Notes under the pieces: model-generated
What the model saw: only the letters and a program-made list of their open reading frames with translations
The model's database searches: none
Told to the model about the DNA's origin: nothing
Shown: in pieces, positions 6,887-13,076 of the stretch
How the letters are laid out: every line of letters begins with the position of its first letter
How positions within the stretch are numbered: the stretch's first letter is position 1
Position numbers and translations under genes: made by a program
DNA from: JAXGTD01 sp040775095
GTDB taxonomy: Bacteria > Pseudomonadota > Gammaproteobacteria > Chromatiales > Chromatiaceae
Assembly: GCA_040775095.1 (NCBI GenBank)
Contig: JAXGTD010000121.1
Span: 1-13,096 of the forward strand
Reading direction: 5' to 3'
DNA length: 13,096 nucleotides

Positions 6887-7858
6887 TCAGGTGGGCACCG
6901 GCACCTGCTGCAGACATGCCTCGACGATCGACTCGGCGGTGCGCCCGGCATAGCGGGCGTGGGGATCGAGTCCCAACCGATGGGCAATGACCGGCACGGC
7001 CGCTTCCCGGATCGGCTCTGGCGGGAGATAGTCCAGGCCGTCGAACAGCGCCAGCGCCTGAGCGATCTTCATCAGCATCAGCGACGCCCGTGGGCTGGCG
7101 CCAAGGGTGACGCCCTCGGCGGTGCGGGTGGCGGCAACCAGCGCCACGATGTAGCGGCGGATGGGTTCGCTGACCCGCACCTCGCCGGCGGCCGCGCGCA
7201 GCGCGAGTAGTTGGGTGACGTCGGCGCAGGGCTGGAGCCGCTCGAGCGGGTGGCCGCCGCGCTGGTCGTCGAGCAGGGCCGCCTCGGCGTCCGCCGGGAT
7301 GTAGCCGAGGCCGAAGCGCATCGCAAAGCGATCCATCTGCGCCTCGGGCAGCGGATAGGTGCCGTGGAGCTCGATCGGGTTTTGCGTGGCGATGACGAAG
7401 AATGGCTCGTCGAGCGCGATGAGATCGCCGTCGACACTGACCTGCGCCTCGCCCATCGCCTCGAGTAATGCCGACTGGGTGCGTGGTGAGGCGCGGTTGA
7501 TCTCGTCGGCGAGCAGGATCTGCGTGAAGACCGGGCCGGGGCGGAAGTGGAACGCGTGCTCCGCGGGGTCGAAGATCGAGACGCCAACGATATCCGATGG
7601 CATCAGATCCGGTGTGAACTGGATCCGCTTGAAGTCCGCGCGCACCGAGCGTGCCAGGGCCTTTGCGAGCGTGGTCTTGCCCGTGCCCGGCACGTCTTCC
7701 AGCAGTACATGGCCGCCGGCGGTCAGGGCCGCCAGCAGCCAGCGCACGGCGCGCTCCTGCTCGCGCATGACCCGGGACAGGTTCCCGCGCAGCCGTTCGA
7801 CGAGGCGGTGCGGCTCGCTGAGCGCGGTGGCACGCGCATCGATCGGGGTTCCAGGCAT
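6887..7858 (-). CDS. MoxR-family AAA+ ATPase
   Basis: With the start at 7858 the protein has 323 residues, the family norm. It contains Walker A DVPGTGKTT (55-63), Walker B ILLADEINR (114-122), the MoxR string SPRTQSALLEAM (124-135), sensor 1 VIATQNPIE (155-163), GTYPLPEAQMDRF (167-179) and sensor 2 GASPRAS (253-259). MoxR proteins are ATP-driven chaperones that work with vWA/DUF58 partners, and that partner is encoded next. The frame continues open upstream through the repeat region to 8167, which would add 103 Pro/Ala/Arg-rich residues containing a duplicated peptide. I prefer Met at 7858 because conserved MoxR sequence begins just after it (HRLVERLRGNLSRV). Neither start has a visible Shine-Dalgarno, and Met at 7879 is the nearest alternative. 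Confidence 0.9.
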   Translation of the reverse strand: MPGTPIDARATALSEPHRLVERLRGNLSRVMREQERAVRWLLAALTAGGHVLLEDVPGTGKTTLAKALARSVRADFKRIQFTPDLMPSDIVGVSIFDPAEHAFHFRPGPVFTQILLADEINRASPRTQSALLEAMGEAQVSVDGDLIALDEPFFVIATQNPIELHGTYPLPEAQMDRFAMRFGLGYIPADAEAALLDDQRGGHPLERLQPCADVTQLLALRAAAGEVRVSEPIRRYIVALVAATRTAEGVTLGASPRASLMLMKIAQALALFDGLDYLPPEPIREAAVPVIAHRLGLDPHARYAGRTAESIVEACLQQVPVPT

Positions 7859-7859
7859 C

Positions 7860-8020
7860 GGGTTGGGATTGGGGGGCATCGTGCGTCGTGGGCTGCTCGG
7901 TGGGCTTGGGCCAGTATATCGCGCCGTAGGGGCGGCTTTAGCCGCCTGTTGCACGGGGCCACCCGGATACGCCGTCGGCGCGGCTTTAGCCGCCGGTTTC
8001 GGTGGGATGGCGGCGGGCGG
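7860..8020. repeat. 160-bp direct repeat, copy 1
   Basis: It is nearly identical to 8074-8233, with one G-run indel (6 against 5 G) and a few substitutions. Both copies contain a GTAG-headed REP hairpin, an AT patch CCAGTATATC (copy 1: 7911-7920) and a second GCGGCTTTAGCCGC hairpin. The spacing between copies is 213-214 bp. Confidence 0.93.
7926..7946 (+). repeat. REP hairpin
   Basis: GTAG at 7926-7929 is followed by the palindrome GGCGGCTTTAGCCGCC (7931-7946). A GTAG tetranucleotide before the stem is the known recognition feature of RAYT-mobilised REP elements. A second hairpin of the same type without GTAG (GCGGCTTTAGCCGC) is at 7980-7993, giving a BIME-like group. Confidence 0.75.
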
Positions 8021-8035
8021 CTGAAGCCGCCCTAC
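8015..8035 (-). repeat. REP hairpin, inverted orientation
   Basis: GGGCGGCT (8015-8022), a GA loop and AGCCGCCC (8025-8032) are followed by TAC. Read on the minus strand it begins GTAGGGCGGCTT, so it is a REP facing the opposite way to 7926-7946. A head-on REP pair is the usual BIME arrangement. It is absent from copy 2 of the 160-bp repeat. Confidence 0.75.
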
Positions 8036-8073
8036 GGGTTGGGTTGACGCTGGGCGGGTGACACCGCCCCGAT

Positions 8074-8233
8074 GGGTTGGGATTGGGGGCATCGTGCGTC
8101 GTGGGCTGCTTGGTGGGCTTGGGCCAGTATATCGCGCCGTAGGGGCGGCTTTAGCCGCCTGTTGCACGGGGCCGCCCGGATACGCCGTCGGCGCGGCTTT
8201 AGCCGCCCGTTTCGGTGGGATGGCGGCGGGCGG
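8074..8233. repeat. 160-bp direct repeat, copy 2
   Basis: It duplicates 7860-8020. Differences I can see include one fewer G in the first G run, CTTGG for CTCGG, GGCCGC for GGCCAC and GCCGCCCG for GCCGCCGG. High identity in non-coding DNA implies a recent duplication. Confidence 0.93.
8139..8159 (+). repeat. REP hairpin
   Basis: This is the copy-2 equivalent of 7926-7946: GTAG (8139-8142), then GGCGGCTTTAGCCGCC (8144-8159). Its companion hairpin GCGGCTTTAGCCGC lies at 8193-8206. Confidence 0.75.
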
Positions 8234-8324
8234 GTGACGCTGCCCCGATGTGGGCTGGGTTGATGGCGGGCGGGTGACGCCGCCCCGATGGGTTGGGTTG
8301 GGGCTGGGCGGGTGATGCTGCCCC
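8228..8324. repeat. Second palindromic repeat family, three copies (a fourth at 8052-8070)
   Basis: The 19-bp unit GGGCGGGTGACGCYGCCCC occurs at 8228-8246, 8268-8286 and 8306-8324, and as a variant at 8052-8070. Outer bases pair as GGGCGG/CCGCCC in the best copy. Units are separated by G/T-rich GATGGGTTGGG-like spacers. It differs from the GTAG-headed REP family, so two palindrome types are interleaved here. Confidence 0.8.
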
Positions 8325-8344
8325 GAGGGGTGGCAGCGGCGGAC

Positions 8345-9961
8345 TCAAAAATGGCCGCGGATGTAGCCCAGGGCGCGGCTGATCGGCAGTTCGATGCTCG
8401 ACGGGCCGTTGCGGATCAGAAACGATTCACCCTTGCCATGGCGCAGGAAGACCGGTTCGTCCGCTTGTTCGCATTCCACCGCGCCGATCTGCTTACCGTC
8501 GAGCGAGAACAATTCAAAGCGCAGGAAGCGGGCATGCTCCGGGCCCAGGTGCTGATGGATCAGGCTCTTGAAGTGCAGACGGCACTTGTCGTCGTTGGTG
8601 AAGGCATCGGCCTGCAACCCCAACACCTCGCCGTCGTCGGCGACACCAATGAGCAGGATGCCGCCCTCGGTATTCAGAAACGCGGCGACGCCCTTGAGCC
8701 AGGCCAGCTCGATCTCCTTGCCGGGCTTGCCCGTGTGCAGATTGGTTCGCATCGTGGATTTCAGCTCCAGGTGCGTGCCTTCGCCGCGCCCGATCAGGTC
8801 GAACAGATCGCGCTCCGGGTCCTGACGGTCGATCGCGAGCTTGGGCAGGTCGCGCAACTGGTTGCTGTACCGGCGCACGACCAGCAGTGCGAGCCCAATG
8901 CCCAGCGCAAGGATCGCGAGTGCGGTGATTGCGACGACGTGCCAACGGCTCTGCAGGATGCCCAACGTCTCCGAGACCGGGATCGCGACGCCGACCCAGC
9001 CGTCGCGTGCCTGGGCGGACAGGGGCAGAAAGCCTCCCCACCACTCGCGCCCGCCGCTCTCGAAGCGTACCAGCAGGTCGGCGGGCTCCCCGGCGCTCTG
9101 CCACGCGGCGACCGCGTCGAACGCGAGCGGACCGCCGAGGCGCTGCTCGGCGGAGTAGAAGTCGCGTTGATCGTTGGAATCCGTGGCCGGGTCTCCGGCG
9201 GCATAGACCCCGCCGGTCTCGGTGAACAGGAAGCCACGTCCGCCGGGACCCAGCGGCAGGTGGTTGACGGCGGCCACGACGCTCGCCAGGGTCACGTCGA
9301 GCGCCACCACGCGCAGCCCATCGTTCTCGCGCCAGCCGCTGGACACCGTGATGCCGGGCTCGTCCAGGGAATGGAAACGGTAGGGCGTGCTCCATACGAA
9401 CGGCGTGCCGTCGGCCTGATCGAGCCGTTCGACGGCGGCTCGATACCAGGGGCGTTGGCGGGGGTCGTGGTCCACGGGAACCGAGGTGCTGCTCAGCGGC
9501 TCGTCGGTGTCGGACCAACGCGTCACGACGAAGGGGCCGTCGTCGCCGGCCGGGCGCGCGCGGGTCATCCAGACCTTGCCGTCGCGGCGCAGGAAGTATT
9601 CGGCCCCGCTGTCGGTAGCATAGACGGCCCCGGCGATCTGCCGGACATGACTCAGGGTGGGCATCAGGTGTTCATTCAGCGCGCGGGTGTCCTTCGGTGT
9701 CAGATCGGCGCTGCGCAGCGCGTCCCGGATGATCAGCAATTGCTGTTGAACCGGGGTGAGCAGGTTGCGCACCTCGTCGCGGACCAAGGCGATCGCGCCG
9801 TCGATGCGCGATGCCGCGAGATCCTGCTTCAGGCCGTTGATCAGCACGGTGTTGGTGCCCACCACGGCCCCGACGGTGACCAGGACGAGCAGCACGAGGT
9901 CGCGGAACAGGCGTCCGCGGATCGGGCCGGCGAGGACAGCGGGCAGGATCTGGTGTTTCAT
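8345..9961 (-). CDS. Membrane Cache-domain sensor with C-terminal Schlafen-type AlbA_2 domain
   Basis: The 538-residue protein has a short cytoplasmic N-terminus and a membrane helix (21-40). A large extracytoplasmic region (about 41-338) follows, with the double-Cache hallmark DPRQRPWYRAAVE (166-178) and a membrane-proximal repeat of the fold (GRGFLFTETGGVYAAGD 241-257; GWVGVAIPVSETLG 321-334). After a second helix (340-363) and a linker comes an AlbA_2 domain (about 386-535): GEGTHLELKST (393-403, with the E...E.K pattern), VAAFLNTEGGILLIGVADDG (425-444) and FLIRNGPSS (514-522). Cache domains bind small ligands; AlbA_2 (Schlafen N-terminal fold) domains bind nucleic acid or act as nucleases in some families. 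No HAMP, kinase, GGDEF or ATPase module is present. An in-frame TAA at 9971-9973 fixes Met 9961 as the first ATG. It is an apparent single-gene unit; the repeats separate it from moxR. Confidence 0.87.
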   Translation of the reverse strand: MKHQILPAVLAGPIRGRLFRDLVLLVLVTVGAVVGTNTVLINGLKQDLAASRIDGAIALVRDEVRNLLTPVQQQLLIIRDALRSADLTPKDTRALNEHLMPTLSHVRQIAGAVYATDSGAEYFLRRDGKVWMTRARPAGDDGPFVVTRWSDTDEPLSSTSVPVDHDPRQRPWYRAAVERLDQADGTPFVWSTPYRFHSLDEPGITVSSGWRENDGLRVVALDVTLASVVAAVNHLPLGPGGRGFLFTETGGVYAAGDPATDSNDQRDFYSAEQRLGGPLAFDAVAAWQSAGEPADLLVRFESGGREWWGGFLPLSAQARDGWVGVAIPVSETLGILQSRWHVVAITALAILALGIGLALLVVRRYSNQLRDLPKLAIDRQDPERDLFDLIGRGEGTHLELKSTMRTNLHTGKPGKEIELAWLKGVAAFLNTEGGILLIGVADDGEVLGLQADAFTNDDKCRLHFKSLIHQHLGPEHARFLRFELFSLDGKQIGAVECEQADEPVFLRHGKGESFLIRNGPSSIELPISRALGYIRGHF

Positions 9962-9969
9962 GGCGCCGG

Positions 9970-9975
9970 ATTATA
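9970..9975 (-). promoter_or_regulatory. Candidate -10 box directly before the Cache-AlbA_2 gene
   Basis: The minus strand reads TATAAT at 9975-9970, a perfect consensus. Transcription would start near 9962-9964, essentially at the ATG (9961), giving a leaderless or near-leaderless mRNA. No Shine-Dalgarno lies before the ATG and I see no good -35 box 16-18 bp upstream. Confidence 0.4.
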
Positions 9976-10327
9976 CCCACCCCACATGGGTTATCTGGTT
10001 AGCAAAGCGCGACGACGAGCAATAGCGGGCTGTGTATTGCGAGGAGTCGCAACCTCGCGATCGGGTGTGGGAAGCGAGCATCGCAACGGACGACCCATGT
10101 GTGAGCGATATCCCACCCAACGGCGATCCCCCTGCCGGGGCCAGCGGCCACCGCTGCGCCGCGGTGCATCCCGAGGCGCCCGTTCGGGCAACCCCGGCGC
10201 ACCGGACGGCCAGACCACGGCAATTTTCCTCTCGAGCCAATGCTGGTACCATCGGCGCGCCTTCCCCCAGGCCTAGCCCGACTACCGATCTGGCGGCCAG
10301 CCAAAGCAATTCGTCGTCATTCTCCCG
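9976..10327. other. Intergenic region between divergent genes, with a nested hairpin
   Basis: I see no gene. The stretch at 10037-10058 can fold two exclusive ways: TTGCGA/TCGCAA with a GGAG loop (10037-10052), or GCGAGG/CCTCGC with an 8-nt loop (10039-10058). The rest is GC-rich with several short self-complementary stretches. It should carry the promoter of the PH-domain gene, which I cannot place. Confidence 0.5.
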
Positions 10328-10333
10328 AAGGAG
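10328..10333 (+). promoter_or_regulatory. Ribosome binding site fixing the PH-domain gene start
   Basis: AAGGAG lies 7 bases before the ATG at 10341. The same frame is open back to 10032, but this strong site and the domain boundary place the start here. Confidence 0.85.
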
Positions 10334-10340
10334 CCGTGCC

Positions 10341-10841
10341 ATGTCCGAGGTCCTCTACGAGGCAAATCCATCTGTCTGGCGCATGCGACCCCTTGGAACC
10401 GTCGTGTCGCTGGGTTTGGTCGTCGCGGGGCTGTACGTGGGGCTGACCGGCAATATCCCTTACCTGGCCGAGGCCCTGGCCTATCTGCGTTTGCCGGCGG
10501 ATGCCGACGTGCGCTGGGTGCGTTGGGTCGGGGATGGCGTCGCGCTCCTCGGCGCCTTCAACCTGCTGCGCTGGTGGGCCTCCACCCTGGTCGATCATCT
10601 TGAGATCCGCAACAGCGAGATCATCTGGACCCACGGGCTATTGAGCAAGAGCTACACCGAGATCAACATGGATTCGGTGCGTACGGTGCGCATTCAGCAG
10701 TCGCTGTTCCAGCGCATGGTGGGCGCCGGGGACCTCGTGATCTTCACCACGGGCGACGTGCCGGAGCTGTCGGTGAAGGGGCTGCCGAGGCCGAAAGAGA
10801 TCCGCGATCACATCAAACGCCAGACCACCGGAGAGGTCTGA
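10341..10841 (+). CDS. Membrane-anchored bacterial PH-domain (bPH2/YdbS-like) protein
   Basis: The 166-residue protein has two hydrophobic segments (about 18-36 and 63-80) followed by a bacterial pleckstrin-homology fold. Its pattern is LEIRNSEIIWTHGLLSKSYT (87-106), then EINMDSVRTVRIQQSLFQRM (107-126) and VGAGDLVIFTTGD (127-139). The I...Dv..v...qsl..R..g.Gd..i.ttg string is diagnostic of bPH2. Family members are cytoplasmic-facing membrane proteins, usually of unknown function. Its stop is 60 bp before the solute-binding protein gene on the same strand with no obvious terminator between, so co-transcription is possible. Confidence 0.87.
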   Translation: MSEVLYEANPSVWRMRPLGTVVSLGLVVAGLYVGLTGNIPYLAEALAYLRLPADADVRWVRWVGDGVALLGAFNLLRWWASTLVDHLEIRNSEIIWTHGLLSKSYTEINMDSVRTVRIQQSLFQRMVGAGDLVIFTTGDVPELSVKGLPRPKEIRDHIKRQTTGEV

Positions 10842-10901
10842 TTCCGATTCTGGCGCCCCGCCGGTGCCTTCGGCGACCTCCACTGCCCATAGGATGACCC
10901 G

Positions 10902-11759
10902 ATGAAAGCTGCCAGCCGTCTGTTGCCGCTGTTGCTGACCCTCTTGTTTCCGCTACAGGCCGGGGCGGCGGTGGGTGCTTTGGAGCGCATCGCGGTGGCC
11001 AAGACCATCACCATCGCCTATGCACCGAACGCCTATCCGATCTCTTTCAAAGACCCCGATGGTGTTCCACGCGGCTATTCCGTCGATCTGTGCCGGCGCA
11101 TCGTCGCCAGTATCCAGCAAGACCTCGGCCTGGATGCGCTGGAGATCGCCTGGATCGAGGGCAACACCCCGCGCCGCCTCGCCGCCGTGGCGAACGGCGA
11201 GGCCGATATCGACTGCGGGACGACCACGGTGAGTCTCGGCCGGCAGCGCGAGGTGGACTTCTCCAACGTCGTGTTCGTGGAATCGGGCGGCATCCTGGTG
11301 AAGTCCGACGCGGGCATCAAGGCCCTGGCCGACCTGGGCGGCAAGAAACTGGGCGTGGTCCCCGAGACGACCACCGAGCGGCGCCTCCGGCCGGTGCTGG
11401 CGGAACGTCTGATCAATGCCGAGCTGCTGCCGATCAAGGATGCCAAGGACGGTCGCGAGCGGTTGCTGGCCGGCGATATCGACGCCTTCGCGGGCGATCG
11501 GTTGGTGCTGGTGGGACAGGTTGCGGAGGCCGGCAACGCCGGGGACTTCGCGATCATCGACGCGGACTTCTCGGTCGAGCCTTACGCCTTTGCGCTGCCG
11601 CGCAACGACGCCGACTTCCGGCTGGCCGTCAATCACGGCCTGGCGAGGATCTATCGCACGGTCGAGATCGACCGCATCTTCGAGCGCTGGTTTGGCGCCG
11701 GGTCCGAACCCACCGATCTGCTCGAGAGCGTGTTCTACATCTATGGCTTTGCGGACTGA
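10902..11759 (+). CDS. Periplasmic solute-binding protein, amino-acid ABC type (SBP_bac_3)
   Basis: The 285-residue protein has a Sec signal peptide (KAASR, hydrophobic 7-18, cleavage likely around QAGA-AVGA at 20-25). Family 3 features follow: ALERIAVAKTITIAYAPNAY (26-45), ISFKDPDGVPRGYSVDLCRR (47-66), ANGEADIDCGTTTVSLGRQR (97-116), EVDFSNVVFV (117-126) and a lobe-2 GDIDAFAGDR (191-200). The pattern resembles GltI-like glutamate/aspartate binding proteins, but ligand specificity cannot be read from sequence alone. AGGATG at 10891-10896 serves the ATG at 10902. No permease or ATPase gene is adjacent, so it either serves a transporter encoded elsewhere or has a sensing role. Two Cys (64 and 105) could form a disulphide. 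Confidence 0.88.
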   Translation: MKAASRLLPLLLTLLFPLQAGAAVGALERIAVAKTITIAYAPNAYPISFKDPDGVPRGYSVDLCRRIVASIQQDLGLDALEIAWIEGNTPRRLAAVANGEADIDCGTTTVSLGRQREVDFSNVVFVESGGILVKSDAGIKALADLGGKKLGVVPETTTERRLRPVLAERLINAELLPIKDAKDGRERLLAGDIDAFAGDRLVLVGQVAEAGNAGDFAIIDADFSVEPYAFALPRNDADFRLAVNHGLARIYRTVEIDRIFERWFGAGSEPTDLLESVFYIYGFAD

Positions 11760-11834
11760 CCCGCGCTCGGGGGCCTCATCCAACGGCCGCGCCGGTCCGT
11801 GAGGGTCGCGGCACGCGACAGGAAACCACACAGC

Positions 11835-12605
11835 ATGTTCGACTGGATCACGATGCCGGAGGCGTGGCTGGCGTTGGTCACCCTCACCGCGCTGGAGATC
11901 GTGCTCGGCATCGATAACATCATCTTCATCTCGATCCTGGTCGGCAGGCTTCCGCCAGAACAGCGCCATCGCGCCCGCATCCAAGGGCTGGCGCTGGCCA
12001 TGATCACACGCATCGCGCTGTTGCTGTCTCTGGCGTGGATGATGCGACTCACCGAACCGCTGTTTACGGTGCTGGCCTACGCCATTTCCGGTCGCGACCT
12101 GATCCTGATCGGGGGCGGCCTGTTCCTGCTGTGGAAGAGCGCTCAGGAGATCTGGGAGAGCCTCGAAGGGCCGGAACAGGATGTTGCCGTGGCCAACGTG
12201 GCCCCGGGCTATTGGGTCCTGTTGGGTCAGATCGCGATCATCGATATCGTCTTCTCTCTCGACTCGGTGATCACCGCCGTGGGCATGGCAAAGCACGTCC
12301 CGGTGATGGTGTTGGCCATCGTCATCGCGGTGGGCGTGATGATGCTGGCGGCCAGGCCGATCGGCGACTTCGTCGACGCACACCCGAGCATCAAGATGCT
12401 GGCACTGAGCTTCCTGACCCTGGTTGGCGTCGCGCTGATCGGCGAGGGACTGGATCTCCACATCCCCAAGGGCTACATCTACTTCGCGATGGGCTTCTCC
12501 GTCGGTGTCGAGATGCTCAATATCCGCATGCGCAAGCGGCGTGCGGCCACGGTGCACCTGCATCGGGCGATACCGCCGGTCGGGGAGGAGGGGCCATCCG
12601 GGTAA
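11835..12605 (+). CDS. TerC/YgdQ-family integral membrane protein
   Basis: The 256-residue protein begins MFDWITMPEAWLALVTLTAL, the usual start of this family. It shows the acidic membrane motifs EIVLGIDNIIF (21-31) and DIVFSLDSVITAVG (137-150), with about seven hydrophobic segments and a charged C-terminus. TerC-family proteins are linked to tellurite resistance, manganese export (Alx, YkoY) and metal loading of exported enzymes; the substrate of the YgdQ branch is not settled. The frame is open from an ATG at 11799, but homology and AGGAA at 11820-11824 (10 bases from the ATG) favour 11835. The 75 bp upstream are too short to hold a yybP-ykoY manganese riboswitch, and I see no such structure. 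It lies downstream of the solute-binding protein gene on the same strand. Confidence 0.92.
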   Translation: MFDWITMPEAWLALVTLTALEIVLGIDNIIFISILVGRLPPEQRHRARIQGLALAMITRIALLLSLAWMMRLTEPLFTVLAYAISGRDLILIGGGLFLLWKSAQEIWESLEGPEQDVAVANVAPGYWVLLGQIAIIDIVFSLDSVITAVGMAKHVPVMVLAIVIAVGVMMLAARPIGDFVDAHPSIKMLALSFLTLVGVALIGEGLDLHIPKGYIYFAMGFSVGVEMLNIRMRKRRAATVHLHRAIPPVGEEGPSG

Positions 12606-12662
12606 GTACTGGCCTGGTTTCCCCTCCCGAAAGACAACATTTCCGCGTTCAGTCCAGTGGAT

Positions 12663-12695
12663 TGGATCAGTATATTAGCGTATACTGATTATAAT
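12663..12695 (+). promoter_or_regulatory. Promoter with perfect dyad operator
   Basis: A perfect 9-bp inverted repeat, ATCAGTATA (12666-12674) and TATACTGAT (12681-12689), is separated by TTAGCG. It abuts a consensus TATAAT at 12690-12695. A weak -35 candidate, TTGGAT, lies at 12663-12668, leaving a 21-bp spacer (20 if TTATAA at 12689-12694 is the -10). A dyad centred in an over-long spacer resembles MerR-family operators, but a repressor site would look the same. The block is strikingly AT-rich against its surroundings. Confidence 0.65.
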
Positions 12696-12700
12696 CTTGT

Positions 12701-12727
12701 GACCCGCTGCCCGATTGTGAGTGGGTC
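12701..12727 (+). promoter_or_regulatory. Possible 5' UTR hairpin
   Basis: GACCCGCT (12701-12708) and AGTGGGTC (12720-12727) pair over 8 bp with one G-U wobble around an 11-nt loop. It would lie at the very 5' end of the transcript from the promoter just upstream, where it could stabilise the mRNA. Confidence 0.4.
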
Positions 12728-12756
12728 CTGTCCAGAATGTTCGCGAGGAATGAAAA

Positions 12757-13044
12757 ATGAGATCTCTGATCGCGTTGGCCGTCGTATCGCTCTCCCTGTC
12801 GATGTCCACGCCAGTTCTGAGTGACGATGTCGCGGCATCGGCGTCCGTTGCGAGTCCTGTTGTTGCCACCGGGGCCATGGCGGCGGCGCAGGCCGCGGGC
12901 ATTCAGAGGGCCCACGCGCGGGCCTCGATGGAGTCCCCCACCGCGGACTGTTGCTTCGATGCCGTGATACTCGACCGGGAGATCCCCCCCGCGGCGACCG
13001 ATCGGGGGCCGAGTTGCTGCTGGGACGTGCCGAGCTGGGATTGA
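12757..13044 (+). CDS. Small exported protein with paired CC(F/W)D motifs, unknown function
   Basis: The 95-residue protein has a classical signal peptide (MRSLIALAVVSLSLS, cleavage likely near VLS-DD at 20-24). An Ala/Ser-rich stretch (25-58) follows. The C-terminal part carries two similar motifs, DCCFDAV (64-70) and SCCWDVP (86-92), giving four Cys in two adjacent pairs in an acidic, Pro-containing context. Spaced Cys pairs in an exported protein suggest disulphides or metal binding; this is inference. GAGGA at 12745-12749 lies 7 bases before the ATG, and a convincing promoter precedes it, so I consider it a real gene. I recognise no family. A secreted modified-peptide precursor is possible, but no modifying enzyme is in view. 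Confidence 0.65.
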   Translation: MRSLIALAVVSLSLSMSTPVLSDDVAASASVASPVVATGAMAAAQAAGIQRAHARASMESPTADCCFDAVILDREIPPAATDRGPSCCWDVPSWD

Positions 13045-13058
13045 GACTGGGATTGAGG
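13035..13058 (+). repeat. 12-bp tandem duplication across the stop codon
   Basis: CTGGGATTGAGA is followed directly by CTGGGATTGAGG. The first copy contains the TGA of the small exported protein; the second repeats it after the stop. Confidence 0.7.
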
Positions 13059-13076
13059 CGGCGTGGCGGGGCGTGG

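Noticed and set aside
7860..8324. CRISPR array
   Set aside because: The repeats are GC-rich palindromes of two families with irregular spacing and duplicated, not unique, spacers; no cas genes are present.
8288..10276. 662-codon open frame on the plus strand
   Set aside because: It runs antisense to the Cache-AlbA_2 gene and into the repeats, has no recognisable domain, and is explained by scarce stop codons in GC-rich DNA.
10032..10340. 103-residue N-terminal extension of the PH-domain protein
   Set aside because: The extension is low-complexity and GC-rich; a strong AAGGAG lies 7 bases before the ATG at 10341, where the membrane segment begins.
11760..11834. Manganese (yybP-ykoY) riboswitch before the TerC gene
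   Set aside because: Only 75 bp are available and no matching conserved loops or terminator are visible.
10953..12563. 536-codon open frame on the minus strand
   Set aside because: It is antisense to both the solute-binding protein and TerC genes. The His/Asp/Gln-rich translation is typical of reversed high-GC coding DNA.
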